Of a stretch of DNA of 64,000 nucleotides, positions 54,493 through 63,854 are shown piece after piece (the stretch's first letter is position 1; each line of letters opens with the position of its first letter). Location: assembly GCA_012729015.1 (NCBI GenBank), contig JAAYDY010000101.1:186001-250000 (forward strand), in the 5' to 3' direction. Both the position numbers and the translations under genes were made by a program. Below the pieces are notes generated by a model. That model made no database searches. It saw only the letters and a list, made by a program, of their open reading frames with translations, and was not told the origin of the DNA. This stretch comes from Phycisphaerae bacterium. Lineage in GTDB: Bacteria > Planctomycetota > Phycisphaerae > FEN-1346 > JAACEH01.

Positions 54493-54656
54493 AGGTTCTG
54501 AACGGCCTCTGTTCGGGTTGGCTTCGTGTTGTGAACCCGACAGACTACGGGCAGAACCGGGTTTTTTCAAGCAAAAACGCGCCGCCGCTCGCCCTCGCCC
54601 CGGGTATCATAGGCCCGAGGCGACGGGTCGATGGTCCAGGGGCGAAAGGAGAAACG

Positions 54657-55868
54657 ATGCGACGCATGGCCGGGCTTGCCGCGAGGATGGTGCTGCTGGG
54701 CATTGCCGTCATTCTGATCGGAGGGTGCGCCGACCCCGGCGCCTCGATTGGGTGGCAGCCCGTCAAGACCTCGGCCGTCGGGCCGCACGGAGGGCTCCTG
54801 GTCAACGGCCGGCCGGTCCTGCCCCTGATGGGATTCTACCAGTCGCCCAAGAGCTTCGACCATGCCGCGGCCATGGGTCTGAACGGGTACCTGATGCCCG
54901 GCAAGACGGCGTCCCGCGAGTACCTGGACGCCCTGGCCGCCAGGAAGCTCTACGGCATGGTTCCGTTCGATGCCGAGGTCGTTGGCCACGAGGCCCTCGT
55001 CGCCTGGCTCCAGCCTCACGAGCCGGACGCCCTGGTCGACGGCAAGCCGCGAAGCACGCCCGACGAGGTGGCCGCGGCCCTTGAGGCCATTGGCAAGGCC
55101 GACCCGTCCAGGTCCGTCGTCCTCGACCTCTCGCCACAGTTCATGCTCAGGGCCGAATTCGCCACGGACCGCACCGAGCAACAGAAGCGCGACGACTATG
55201 CGGCTTATGCCCGCGGCGGCGACATCCTGACGTATAACGTCTACCCGATCTGGCTGCACAACCGGCCCGAGCGGATCGACTGGGTGGCCGAGGCGGCCGA
55301 CGACCTGCGCACCATCGTCGGTCCGCAGAAGCCCTTCTTCGCCATGATCGAGACCGGCAAGGGGTCCAAGGCCGTGCCTGTGGACCAGCAGCGCGACGTG
55401 TCAATCGACGAGATTCGCGCCGAGGTCTGGATGGCCCTGACCCACGGGGCCACGGGGATCGTCTACTTCACGCACCAGTTCGTGCCCGCCTTTTCGGAAT
55501 TTGCGCCCGACGCGGCCAAGCAGGCGGGCATCCGGGCCATCAACGCGCAGATCGCGCGGCAGGCGCCGGTCCTGCTCAGCGGGCCGACCGAGCGGCCGGT
55601 GGTCGTCGCTTTCGTCGGCGGACTGGAGGCCAGTTGGACCGCCCGCGAGTACGGCGGCCGCCTGTACCTTTTCGTGCTGAACGCCGACATGAGCCGCCGT
55701 AGCGGCCGCGTGTCCATCGCCGCCGAGGGGCTGCGCCCGGGGCAGAGCGTCGAGGTGATCGATGAGCACCGGACGATTACGGTCGAGCGCGACGGCAGTT
55801 TCAGCGACGACTTCGGCCCCCTCGGGCTTCACCTCTACGCCATGGACGTTGCCGCCGACAAGCCATAG
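54657..55868 (+). CDS. Exported glycoside-hydrolase-like lipoprotein, paralogue 1
   Basis: The 403-residue protein has a lipobox GGC (C24). It shares its core with the two following genes: VNGRPVLPLMGFY near residue 49, a TIM-barrel-like body with HEPD (E122), FAMIETGKGS (E232), and RAEVWMALTHGATGIVYFTH around 254-273. A C-terminal beta domain ends in a DE-RTITV segment. The two glutamates suit acid/base and nucleophile of a clan GH-A glycosidase, but the family is not recognised. AAAGGAG precedes the start. It is the most divergent of the three copies. Confidence 0.75.
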   Translation: MRRMAGLAARMVLLGIAVILIGGCADPGASIGWQPVKTSAVGPHGGLLVNGRPVLPLMGFYQSPKSFDHAAAMGLNGYLMPGKTASREYLDALAARKLYGMVPFDAEVVGHEALVAWLQPHEPDALVDGKPRSTPDEVAAALEAIGKADPSRSVVLDLSPQFMLRAEFATDRTEQQKRDDYAAYARGGDILTYNVYPIWLHNRPERIDWVAEAADDLRTIVGPQKPFFAMIETGKGSKAVPVDQQRDVSIDEIRAEVWMALTHGATGIVYFTHQFVPAFSEFAPDAAKQAGIRAINAQIARQAPVLLSGPTERPVVVAFVGGLEASWTAREYGGRLYLFVLNADMSRRSGRVSIAAEGLRPGQSVEVIDEHRTITVERDGSFSDDFGPLGLHLYAMDVAADKP

Positions 55869-56031
55869 ACGGTTCCTCGGCAGGCACTTCGCGGGCACAT
55901 GCGTTGTTGCACAATCGTACGGCCCAGTTGCTCTTTTCTCCGGTCGCATTGTGTCCGGGGGGCAGGGGGGTACCATGCGCCACGAGAATCGTATTGCAGA
56001 GCGACACGCACTCTTACCGGAGGCCCGTTCC

Positions 56032-57717
56032 ATGAGGATTCTGACGACGTTGCTGATGGCTCTTGTGTCTGTGGGGGTATGGTCCGGCTGCGCGGCGGCC
56101 CAGGAGAAGCTTGAACCGATCCAGAAGGTGGAAATCGGCGACAACTGCGAGCTTCGCGTCAACGGCAAGCCGTTTCTGCCGATTGCCGTCTGGCTCCAGG
56201 ACCCGAAGAACTTCCCGGCTGTTCGCGAGGCCAACATCAACGTCGTTGGGGGGTACTACTGGAGCAAGGACGAAGACAGCGGCCTCGGCGGCACCAAGAG
56301 CGTCAGCGAGTACGGCGCCAAGGTCTGGGAGGCGGGCTTCTACTTTGTGGCGTCGCACATGGTGGACCATCTGGGATCGGCCGACGACCTGAAGGCTTTG
56401 CCCGGCCTGCTGGCGTGGATTCACGACGACGAGCCCGACCTGCCGCGCACGGAGACCGACGCCAACGTTGCCCCCGGCAAGCAGATGAAGGTCAACGCCG
56501 GCACGCCCTTTGCCCGCATCGTGGACGGCGTGAATCACAGTTGGACGGTCCTGCAACCGTTGGCCGGCGGCGAATTCACGATCGTCCCCAAGGAGCCGGT
56601 GACCGTCGTCAGCCTGGCTGTCTGGCCGACGATCTCCGAGGGGCTGGCTGTGGCCAAGGAGATGGAATTCCTGGGTGACGGGAAGTTGCTGCTGAAGGTG
56701 ACGCTTGAGAACAAGAAGGGACAGCAGAAGTTCTCACTGCCCGAGCCGGCGACCTTCAAGGAACTGACGGTGAAAGTGCTTTCGGAGTACCCGGGCGCCC
56801 AGGGCTGGGGCTCGATCAGCGAGGTGGAGGGGTTCGACGCCGAGGGCAGGAATCTCCTGCTCAGCAAGCCGCGCACCGTGCCGAAGATGACCGTCGAGGA
56901 GGTGGCGCGCGACTACCAGCTCATCAAGCAGACGGACCCCTCGCGGCCGGTGATGATGAACCTGACGGCCAAGTTCATGAAGGAGCGGCAGGAGTACGCC
57001 GATGAGGCCAAGCAGGCCATGTACCCCGGTTACATCGCCCACTGCGACCTCGTGGGCTTCGACATCTATCCCGTGTACGGCTACAACATGCCGAACAAGA
57101 TCTACTGGGTGGCTGACGGCGTGACGGAGTTGCGGGCCCTGGCCGGTCCGAAGAAGCCCGTCTATGCCTGGATCGAGACCAACAGGGGCAGCCCGTGGAT
57201 CAAGGACTACAGCAAGCAGATCGACGTGCGTCCCGAGTACACCCGGGCCGAGGTCTGGATGGCCCTGATCCGCGGCGCCACGGGCATCGCCTACTTCACG
57301 CACGCCTGGCAGCCCGAGTACACGCAGTTCGCGCCCAAGGGCGAGATGCTCAAGGAACTGGCCCGCCTGAACGCACAACTGACGCGCCTGGCTCCGGCCA
57401 TCCTCGCCCCGGCGGCCAAGGCGAAGGTCGCGATGACGTTGTCCGATGACATGGCCTGCCATGTCAAGGCCACGGAGCTGGACGGCGCCCTCTACATTTT
57501 CGCCCAGAACATCGACCTCGGCGCCGACGCGGCGAAGATGAAGCAGGGCCAGGACATCACGCCTCGCGGCGGCAAGGCCACGATCACCGTCGAAGGGCTC
57601 AAAGCCGGAGCGACCATCGAGGTCGTGGACGAGGGCCGCACGATCACGGCCGACGACGGCTCGTTCAGCGACGAGTTCAAGCCGTTGGCTGAGCACGTGT
57701 ACAAGATGGTCCGCTGA
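56032..57717 (+). CDS. Exported glycoside-hydrolase-like protein with inserted beta domain, paralogue 2
   Basis: The 561-residue protein has a signal peptide with either a lipobox-like SGC (C20) or cleavage at AAAQ. The shared core is present: VNGKPFLPIAVWLQ near residue 43, HDDEPD (E134), YAWIETNRGS and RAEVWMALIRGATGIAYFTH. Between the DEPD motif and the next core strand it carries about 135 extra residues (about 145-280) that look like a discoidin-type carbohydrate-binding domain. GGAGG lies eight bases before the ATG. It is flanked by its paralogues and is likely cotranscribed with the third. Confidence 0.77.
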   Translation: MRILTTLLMALVSVGVWSGCAAAQEKLEPIQKVEIGDNCELRVNGKPFLPIAVWLQDPKNFPAVREANINVVGGYYWSKDEDSGLGGTKSVSEYGAKVWEAGFYFVASHMVDHLGSADDLKALPGLLAWIHDDEPDLPRTETDANVAPGKQMKVNAGTPFARIVDGVNHSWTVLQPLAGGEFTIVPKEPVTVVSLAVWPTISEGLAVAKEMEFLGDGKLLLKVTLENKKGQQKFSLPEPATFKELTVKVLSEYPGAQGWGSISEVEGFDAEGRNLLLSKPRTVPKMTVEEVARDYQLIKQTDPSRPVMMNLTAKFMKERQEYADEAKQAMYPGYIAHCDLVGFDIYPVYGYNMPNKIYWVADGVTELRALAGPKKPVYAWIETNRGSPWIKDYSKQIDVRPEYTRAEVWMALIRGATGIAYFTHAWQPEYTQFAPKGEMLKELARLNAQLTRLAPAILAPAAKAKVAMTLSDDMACHVKATELDGALYIFAQNIDLGADAAKMKQGQDITPRGGKATITVEGLKAGATIEVVDEGRTITADDGSFSDEFKPLAEHVYKMVR

Positions 57718-57809
57718 TTGGGCGTCGCCGCTGGCTGCGGCCGGTGTTGAACCAGACGTTGGCGGCGGATCGACTCTGTCGCCCTGTGGATACGGAAGGA
57801 GAGGCGACC

Positions 57810-59084
57810 ATGGGAACCCTGTCTTGTGTGAAGCTGGCTGCGGCCGGTGTGGCCGTGCTGGTGCTGGCCGGCGGCGCGGCGGCCCAGGAGAAGCTCGACC
57901 CGATCAAGAGCGTCAAGATTGGCGAGAACCGCGAGTTCGTGGTCAACGGCAAGCCGTTCCTGCCGATCATGTCGTGGCTCCAGTCCCCGAGCCGATACGC
58001 GACGCTTCGTGGCATGGAGTTCAACACGTTCTGCGGAACGGGCAAGGCCAAGGAAGCGGCTGCGGCGGCACAGGCGGCCGGCGGTTATCTGATTCCCGGT
58101 TTTACGCCGGATCTGACTAATCACGCCTATGTTCTTGCATGGATCCACGGCGACGAGCCCGACATGCCCCAGAAGAGCAAACAGGCGGCCACGCCCGACC
58201 AGATCGAGGGCCGCAAGGGGGGCCGTGGCCAGTCGGCCAGCTTCGAGCCCAGGCATCCCCCGGCCGAGACGATGGCCTACTACAAGCAGGTGAAGGCCGC
58301 CGACAAGACGCGACCGGTCTTGATGACGTTTACGGGCCATTTCTATCGCGGCATCCAGACGCATTACACCGCCGAGATGCAGGACAAGCTCTATCCGGCC
58401 TACATCAAGGCGGCCGACGTGGTGGGATTCGATATCTATCCCGTGTACGGTCATGGTCGTCCGGGCTGGCTCAACCAGCCGGCGGACGCCGTGAAGCAGT
58501 TGTGCGAGATGGCCGGCCCGCGACCGGTCTACGCGTGGATCGAGACCCACAAGGGAAGCCGGTGGATGACCTACGAGAAGCAGCCCGACGTCTTGCCCAT
58601 GCACACCCGGTTCGAGGTGTGGGGAGCGCTGATCAACGGGGCGACCGGCATTGGGTACTTCACACATGCCTGGAGGCCGTCGGAAACGGAATTCGCCCCC
58701 ACGCCCGAGATGCAGGCCGAGTTGAAGCGTCTGAACGGACAGATGGCCCGGCTCGCCCCGGCGATTCTCGCCCCGGCGGCCAAGGTCCGCGTGGCCGTGG
58801 CCATGGACGACAAGCTGCCCGTGCAGTTCAAGGCCACGTCGTGCGACGGAGCGATCTACCTGTTCGTCCAGAACCGCGACCTGGGGCCCGACGCTGAGAA
58901 ACTGGGGCAGTTCCAGCCCATCAGTCCTCGCGGCGGCAAGGCCAGGATCTCCGTGGACGGCCTGAAGGCCGGAACCGTTGTGGAGGTGGTGGACGAGGAC
59001 CGCACGATCACGGCGAAGGCGGGGCACTTTGAGGACGAGTTCAAGCCGCTGGCCGAGCACATCTACAAGATTCCGCAGAAGTAG
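57810..59084 (+). CDS. Exported glycoside-hydrolase-like protein, paralogue 3
   Basis: The 424-residue protein has a signal peptide (cleavage near GGAAAQ), then VNGKPFLPIMSWLQ near residue 45, HGDEPD (E116), YAWIETHKGS and RFEVWGALINGATGIGYFTH. It lacks the domain insertion of paralogue 2 but is otherwise closest to it; both start the mature chain AQEKL-PI. GGAAGGAG precedes the ATG. Substrate unknown. Confidence 0.77.
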   Translation: MGTLSCVKLAAAGVAVLVLAGGAAAQEKLDPIKSVKIGENREFVVNGKPFLPIMSWLQSPSRYATLRGMEFNTFCGTGKAKEAAAAAQAAGGYLIPGFTPDLTNHAYVLAWIHGDEPDMPQKSKQAATPDQIEGRKGGRGQSASFEPRHPPAETMAYYKQVKAADKTRPVLMTFTGHFYRGIQTHYTAEMQDKLYPAYIKAADVVGFDIYPVYGHGRPGWLNQPADAVKQLCEMAGPRPVYAWIETHKGSRWMTYEKQPDVLPMHTRFEVWGALINGATGIGYFTHAWRPSETEFAPTPEMQAELKRLNGQMARLAPAILAPAAKVRVAVAMDDKLPVQFKATSCDGAIYLFVQNRDLGPDAEKLGQFQPISPRGGKARISVDGLKAGTVVEVVDEDRTITAKAGHFEDEFKPLAEHIYKIPQK

Positions 59085-59232
59085 GCTCCAGGCGGCGACG
59101 GTGTTCATCGGGCGGTCTCCCAGGCCGGGGGACCGCCCGACGTTTTGGCGGCAGTTCGTCTGGACGTGTGGCCCCGACGGGGTACAATCGTCTGCCGCGA
59201 CCGAGCAAGGGCGCTCGGCACGATGGCTGTGC

Positions 59233-59252
59233 GTCGGGTCTGTTGACCCGAC
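59233..59252. repeat. GTCGGGT-TTGACCCGAC palindrome
   Basis: GTCGGGTC and GACCCGAC form a short hairpin. This is the core of the 80-bp elements at 30115 and 35601 and of the cluster at 22491. Confidence 0.7.
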
Positions 59253-59278
59253 CGACCTACTACTGCCGCGACCGGGTA

Positions 59279-59300
59279 GGGTGGCTGCTTGCAGCCACCC
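59279..59300. repeat. GGGTGGCTGC perfect hairpin
   Basis: GGGTGGCTGC and GCAGCCACCC pair perfectly over 10 bp with a two-base loop, 27 bp from the previous palindrome and 38 bp before the activator gene. Confidence 0.65.
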
Positions 59301-59337
59301 TTCGGTTGCGATGACGGTGGCACGGAGAAAAACGCCT

Positions 59338-60102
59338 ATGTACCTGGGCATCGACAGCGGATCGACGAGTACGAAGCTGGTCGTTGTGGACGGCGGCGGC
59401 CGCATGGTTGCTCACGGTGTGGCTGAGACGGGGACCGACTGTAACGAGACGGCCTCGCGATTGTGGGATCGCCTCTGCGCGACATCGCGGCTCTCTCGCG
59501 GCGCCTTGCGGGCTGCTGTGGCCACGGGTTATGGCCGCGGGCGGATCGCCATGGCCGAGCGGCGCGTCACGGAAATCACCTGCCACGCCGTCGGCGTGCA
59601 TCACCTGGTCGCGGCGGCACGGAGCGTGATCGACATGGGCGGGCAGGACAGCAAGGTCATCCGCCTCGACGAGGCCGGCCGCGTAGAGGACTTCACCATG
59701 AACGACAAGTGCGCCGCCGGCACGGGACGGTTCCTGGAAGTGATTGCCCGACGGTTCAACCTGACGGTGGACCAGCTCGGCGACCTGGCCGTGGGCGACG
59801 CGGCGCCCATCGCCATCAACGCCACCTGCACGGTGTTTGCCGAAACGGAGGTCGTGGGCCTGCTGGCCGAAGGGCACCCGCGCGAATCGATCCTGGCCGG
59901 GATCCATCTGGCGCTGGCCCGCCGTGTGGCAGCCATGTTCGACCTGGTGGGCGCTCGCGGCCCAGCCGCCTTCTCCGGCGGCGTCGCGCTGAACCCCGCC
60001 ATGGTGCGGGCGCTTCGCGGCTGCATGGCCGAGCGGGTGGACGTTGTGCCGCACCCGCAACTGACCGCCGCCCTCGGCGCCGCACTGATTGCCGCCGGCT
60101 GA
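59338..60102 (+). CDS. 2-hydroxyacyl-CoA dehydratase activator ATPase (HgdC-like)
   Basis: The 254-residue protein matches the BadF/BadG/HgdC family of ASKHA-fold ATPases. These use ATP to inject a high-energy electron into 2-hydroxyacyl-CoA dehydratases or double-cubane proteins. DSGSTSTKL is near residue 6, DMGGQDSKVI near 99, and the cysteines that bridge one [4Fe-4S] cluster between two subunits are C125 (KCAAGTG) and C164 (TCTVFAE). The ATG at 59338 is preferred; one at 59311 has no ribosome-binding site. No dehydratase gene is adjacent; the HgdB-like gene at 25355-26380 is the only candidate partner in the window. Confidence 0.92.
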   Translation: MYLGIDSGSTSTKLVVVDGGGRMVAHGVAETGTDCNETASRLWDRLCATSRLSRGALRAAVATGYGRGRIAMAERRVTEITCHAVGVHHLVAAARSVIDMGGQDSKVIRLDEAGRVEDFTMNDKCAAGTGRFLEVIARRFNLTVDQLGDLAVGDAAPIAINATCTVFAETEVVGLLAEGHPRESILAGIHLALARRVAAMFDLVGARGPAAFSGGVALNPAMVRALRGCMAERVDVVPHPQLTAALGAALIAAG

Positions 60103-60225
60103 CCGGCCGGTCGTGCATCGGGCAATCCGCCGGGCACTGCTGGATGAAAAACCATGGCCACCGTCGGCGACCGCCCGGTGGCCATGGGCTTCTGGTTGTC
60201 TGTGCGGCGACTGACGCTGAGGTCG

Positions 60226-61302
60226 TCAGAACTGCTTCGTGAACAGCAGTCCCGCGCCGCCCTCCGGGGCGGCATAGGGGATGACCGTGAAGCCGCCGAC
60301 TTCGATCATGCGGCCTTGGGCGACGCTGTGGCCGATCACCGAGCCGAGCACCGCGCCGAAGATGACGTCGCTCAGCCAGTGCTCGCGGTCGTCCAGGCGG
60401 CCCGTGGCCACCCAGCCGGTCAGCAGGTACAGCGGCACGCCGGCCTGCCAGCCGTAGTACTCCCAGGCCACGGCCGCCACCGTCGCGGTGCTGCTGGTGT
60501 GGCCGCTGGGCCAGGCCCAGTCTTCGCCGTTGGGGCTGTGGTCGTTGGCCGCGAGCTTCAGGCCCATGGTCGTCGCCCCGGTCAACGTCAGCGCCTGCGT
60601 CAGCGATTTCGAGAAGGCGTAGGTCTTGTCGTCGCCGGTCTTGAGGCTCAGGCCGTAGGCCACCGCGGCGAAACCGAAGTGCAGTGTCGGGTTGCCGGCG
60701 ACGGAACTGAAATCGTCCTCTTCCTTGAAGATGTTGCTCTTGGACCCACGGTGGAACGACTCGTCCACGTGATGGTCCCACGATCCGCGGCTGATGGCCG
60801 ACAAGCCGCCGGCGCCGGCCAGCAGCACCAGCGACGGCACGTTCACGCTGTCCTTGGTGGCCTTCCACAGCTCCTTCGGGAACAGCCGCACGTCGTCCTT
60901 GAACACCTCGCCGGCGGAGCGTCCGGCCAGGGGCTTCTGCCACCAGGCGCCTCCATCGCCGGCCGGCTCGTCGGCGGGCGGGGCGGCATCCGTCGGTTGG
61001 GCCGCGCCGGCTGCTGTGTCGTCCCCGGCCGCGAAAACGACCGCGGGCATCAGCGTGCGGCCTTCGTCGCGCGCGGCCAGGCCTTCGGCCGACCAGGCGG
61101 GCTGCCGATGCAGTTCCGCGCGCAGCCGCTCGCCCTCGGTCACAGCCTCGCCGCAGCGGGTCTGTTCGCGGACCGCGACGCGCTGCCGCACCACGGAGTG
61201 GAGCCCGAGCGCCGTGGACCGCGAGCTTTGCGAGGACGTGTTGCAGCCGGATACCACCACAGCCGCCACAACGGCGACGATGCATGCGCCAGACAGTCTC
61301 AC
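60226..61302 (-). CDS. PAP2 family phosphatase, probable lipoprotein
   Basis: The 358-residue protein begins at a GTG with AAGGGA upstream, followed by a hydrophobic helix and lipobox-like SGC (C20). The PAP2 catalytic motifs are all recognisable in the C-terminal half: KLAANDHSPNG, PSGHTSST and REHWLSDV. Such enzymes dephosphorylate phosphatidic acid, undecaprenyl diphosphate or similar lipids outside the inner membrane. The N-terminal ~120 residues are low-complexity. It is last in a leftward lipoprotein operon, 16 bp after the unknown lipoprotein. Confidence 0.88.
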   Translation of the reverse strand: MRLSGACIVAVVAAVVVSGCNTSSQSSRSTALGLHSVVRQRVAVREQTRCGEAVTEGERLRAELHRQPAWSAEGLAARDEGRTLMPAVVFAAGDDTAAGAAQPTDAAPPADEPAGDGGAWWQKPLAGRSAGEVFKDDVRLFPKELWKATKDSVNVPSLVLLAGAGGLSAISRGSWDHHVDESFHRGSKSNIFKEEDDFSSVAGNPTLHFGFAAVAYGLSLKTGDDKTYAFSKSLTQALTLTGATTMGLKLAANDHSPNGEDWAWPSGHTSSTATVAAVAWEYYGWQAGVPLYLLTGWVATGRLDDREHWLSDVIFGAVLGSVIGHSVAQGRMIEVGGFTVIPYAAPEGGAGLLFTKQF

Positions 61303-61318
61303 GGTCGGTCCCTTTCGG

Positions 61319-62761
61319 TCATGGTTTCGGCAGTTTCTCGCGTGACGTGCGGTCATAGTACCACATCCTCGTCGGCTGATAGTACTCGAAACGCGTGTCG
61401 CGGCGCACGATCCGGTCCACGGTCGTTTCGGATGTTTCGGCGGTGAAGCGGCGCACCGTGTGGATGCGCATGACGCGGCGCGGGTCGGCCCCGGCCTTGA
61501 CGTCGTCGGCGCGGAGCAGCAGCTCGACGTCGGCCTCCCTGCGATGCCGTTCGGGCCGCGTCTGCACGATCGTCACCTCGTTCAGCGCCCAGTCCTCGAT
61601 CGGAAACGCCAGCAGCGACGCCAGCCCGTACACCCAGCTCTCGAACCGGATGACGATGCGGCCGCCGCGCTCGTTGACCAACTGGACCCGCGTGGTGTCG
61701 GCCTCGTCCGACTCCGACGACAGCAGATTCACGCGAACCCGCCCCTGGACCGTGACGACCGGAGCCATCGCGTGGATGGCGTCGATGCGGACCTCCTGCC
61801 CGGGCTGCACGTCGATCACCAGACTCACCATCTCCTGGTCGTCCAGGCGCCCGAGTTCCATACCCACGAGGTAGAACTTGTTCCACTGCTCCAGCACGCG
61901 GGCCATGTTGTTCAAGGCCAGCGGCACCGCCTTCAGGGCCGTCGTGAGCTTCTCGTTGGCCGGCGGACGACGGTCGCCTTCGGCCGCCCGGCGCTGCTCC
62001 AGCAGCACTTCCTGCAACTGCCGCTCGACGCCCACGACCGTCGGCGGCCCCGACTCGAAGATGCGCAGCACCTCGTCGGTGGCTCCGGGCGGCATCGTCA
62101 GGTTCGCCAGGCGAAACGCACCCTGAAGGGCGAACTCGACCGGCAGCCGCTGTTCGCTCGGTGTGTTCAGGAGCCGCTCCCCATGACCGGCCTCCACCTC
62201 CATGCGCTTCATCAGGTAGGTGATCATGGATCGAATGACCGGCGCCACCACGGCCGCGTCGGTCCCGCCGCCCGGCCGCGACCGCGGATCGATGGCCGCC
62301 TCCCCGCGATCCAGCACGTACAGCACCGCCAGGATGCTCGCCGTGTCGCGGACCCACTCGTGGCGACCGGCCTCCGTCGGGTACGCTTCCGCCTTGCGAC
62401 TCCAGACCTTCATCCGTTCGCCGATGTCGCGCAACATGTCGGCCACCGAGCCGGCCACCTCGTCCGAGATCAGAAGCTGGAGATCCTCCTGTCGCGTGAA
62501 CATGTGGCCTCGCAGGGCCGCCAGGCTCAGCACGCTGCGATGCAGGCTCTGCTCGCGGATCATCAGGATGCGGCTCGGAATCGTCTGGCCGCCGACCTGG
62601 AGCGCCAGCGGCTCGGCGCTCTGCCACAGGTTGTCCTGCGTCTGGAACAGCTCGTCGATGCGCCCTGGTTCCAGGGCCCGGTTGCTCATGCAGCCGGCGA
62701 ACACCAGCGGCGTCAGGACCGCCACCGCCAGAGACGCCAGAGGCCGAAAGGAGTGGCTCAT
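61319..62761 (-). CDS. Lipoprotein of unknown function
   Basis: The 480-residue product has a clear lipobox FAGC (C24) and no family I recognise. The N-terminal half is helical (DMLRDIGERMKVWSRKAEAY and similar). The C-terminal half has beta-strand patterns and ends in a YYDRTSREKLPKP tail. Its ATG overlaps the stop of the lipin-like gene (ATGA), and the PAP2 gene follows 16 bp after, so it probably acts in the same envelope lipid or phosphate process. Confidence 0.75.
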   Translation of the reverse strand: MSHSFRPLASLAVAVLTPLVFAGCMSNRALEPGRIDELFQTQDNLWQSAEPLALQVGGQTIPSRILMIREQSLHRSVLSLAALRGHMFTRQEDLQLLISDEVAGSVADMLRDIGERMKVWSRKAEAYPTEAGRHEWVRDTASILAVLYVLDRGEAAIDPRSRPGGGTDAAVVAPVIRSMITYLMKRMEVEAGHGERLLNTPSEQRLPVEFALQGAFRLANLTMPPGATDEVLRIFESGPPTVVGVERQLQEVLLEQRRAAEGDRRPPANEKLTTALKAVPLALNNMARVLEQWNKFYLVGMELGRLDDQEMVSLVIDVQPGQEVRIDAIHAMAPVVTVQGRVRVNLLSSESDEADTTRVQLVNERGGRIVIRFESWVYGLASLLAFPIEDWALNEVTIVQTRPERHRREADVELLLRADDVKAGADPRRVMRIHTVRRFTAETSETTVDRIVRRDTRFEYYQPTRMWYYDRTSREKLPKP

Positions 62762-63789
62762 GGCTTGGCCTCCCCGGAGCCGTTGCCCGACGATGCGCCG
62801 CCGCCGTTGCCGTTCTGCGTCATCGCGGCCGCTGCCTCCTGGGCCCGCTGATTCGCCAATTGCGACAGACGCTCAATGGCCTGCGACGGAGGATAGCGCT
62901 TCTCCTGGAACAGCACCTCCTCCACCTGCAACCAGTTGTCCACCACGTCCACCTTCTCGGGCAGGCGCCGCAGACGCTGAATCCAGATCCGCACCACTTC
63001 GGCCGTCGGCATGTCGTCCGGGTGAATGATCAGCACCGCCCGCATCTGGTTGTCCAGGTACACCTCGGCGTCGCTGACCTTGTCGCCGATGCCCAGCGTG
63101 ATGCCGGGAAACGACTGCTTCAGTGCGTGGACGCGGGCGTTCTTGAACTCGCGACTGCCCTTGATGAACTCCGAGAGCGTGCTCACGAGCAAGGGCCCGA
63201 GCGGATAGTCGTACTTGCGGAGCCACTGCTTGGACTGCTCGGTGAACATGTCGGGCCGGTGCGTCAGGTAGATGACCGTGCGGTCGCGCGTCAGGCGATG
63301 GAGCACCTGCTGGCTGTGGTCCATCGGCTCGGCCCGGCCGGCCATGACCTCCGCGAAGCCGCTCTGGACGACCGTGCGGTCGAGGTCCACCACGGCCATC
63401 GCCTTCTCGCGCGGCCAGGCCGCCACCACGATCTCCACCGCCGGGACGGCATACTTGCGAACGTCCGGGTCCTCAAGACGGGCCAGGATCACGTGGTTGC
63501 CTTCGCCCTGCGGCTTGAAGGCGATTTCGGCAAGCCCCTCGTCGTCGGTCCGCACCCCGCCGATCCGCAGGTTTGACTCGTAGAACCCGATGAGGTAGCC
63601 CTCCATGCCCTTGAGGTAGTCGCCCCCCTGGAGCCGCGCCGTCAGCATCACCTCCTGGTCCGGGTAGGCCAGCGTGTCGAATCCCTGAAGAAGCAGCCCG
63701 CTTCGCACCTCGGACGTCGGCTGGCAGCCGGCGAGGGCCAATGCCGACGCCGCCCATACCAGAGCGACCCAATGCCTTCGATCTCTCAT
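62758..63789 (-). CDS. Lipin/LNS2-like HAD-family lipoprotein
   Basis: The 343-residue protein has a lipobox LAGC (C22) and an N-terminal beta domain (about 25-125). A HAD-type domain follows with VDLDRTVV (D135, D137), IYLTHRPD near 175 and GIGDKVSDAEVY near 235. This pattern fits the LNS2 domain of lipin-type phosphatidate phosphatases; motif I is DLDRT where DIDGT is usual, with both aspartates kept. It is exported, unlike eukaryotic lipins. AGGAG precedes the ATG at 63789. A Gly/Ser/Asn-rich tail ends it. Confidence 0.8.
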   Translation of the reverse strand: MRDRRHWVALVWAASALALAGCQPTSEVRSGLLLQGFDTLAYPDQEVMLTARLQGGDYLKGMEGYLIGFYESNLRIGGVRTDDEGLAEIAFKPQGEGNHVILARLEDPDVRKYAVPAVEIVVAAWPREKAMAVVDLDRTVVQSGFAEVMAGRAEPMDHSQQVLHRLTRDRTVIYLTHRPDMFTEQSKQWLRKYDYPLGPLLVSTLSEFIKGSREFKNARVHALKQSFPGITLGIGDKVSDAEVYLDNQMRAVLIIHPDDMPTAEVVRIWIQRLRRLPEKVDVVDNWLQVEEVLFQEKRYPPSQAIERLSQLANQRAQEAAAAMTQNGNGGGASSGNGSGEAKP

Positions 63790-63854
63790 GGATGCCTTTC
63801 TCCTAATGCGGGGACGAAGACGTGACGCCGCGCGGCTCGGACGCCTGGCGGCTC

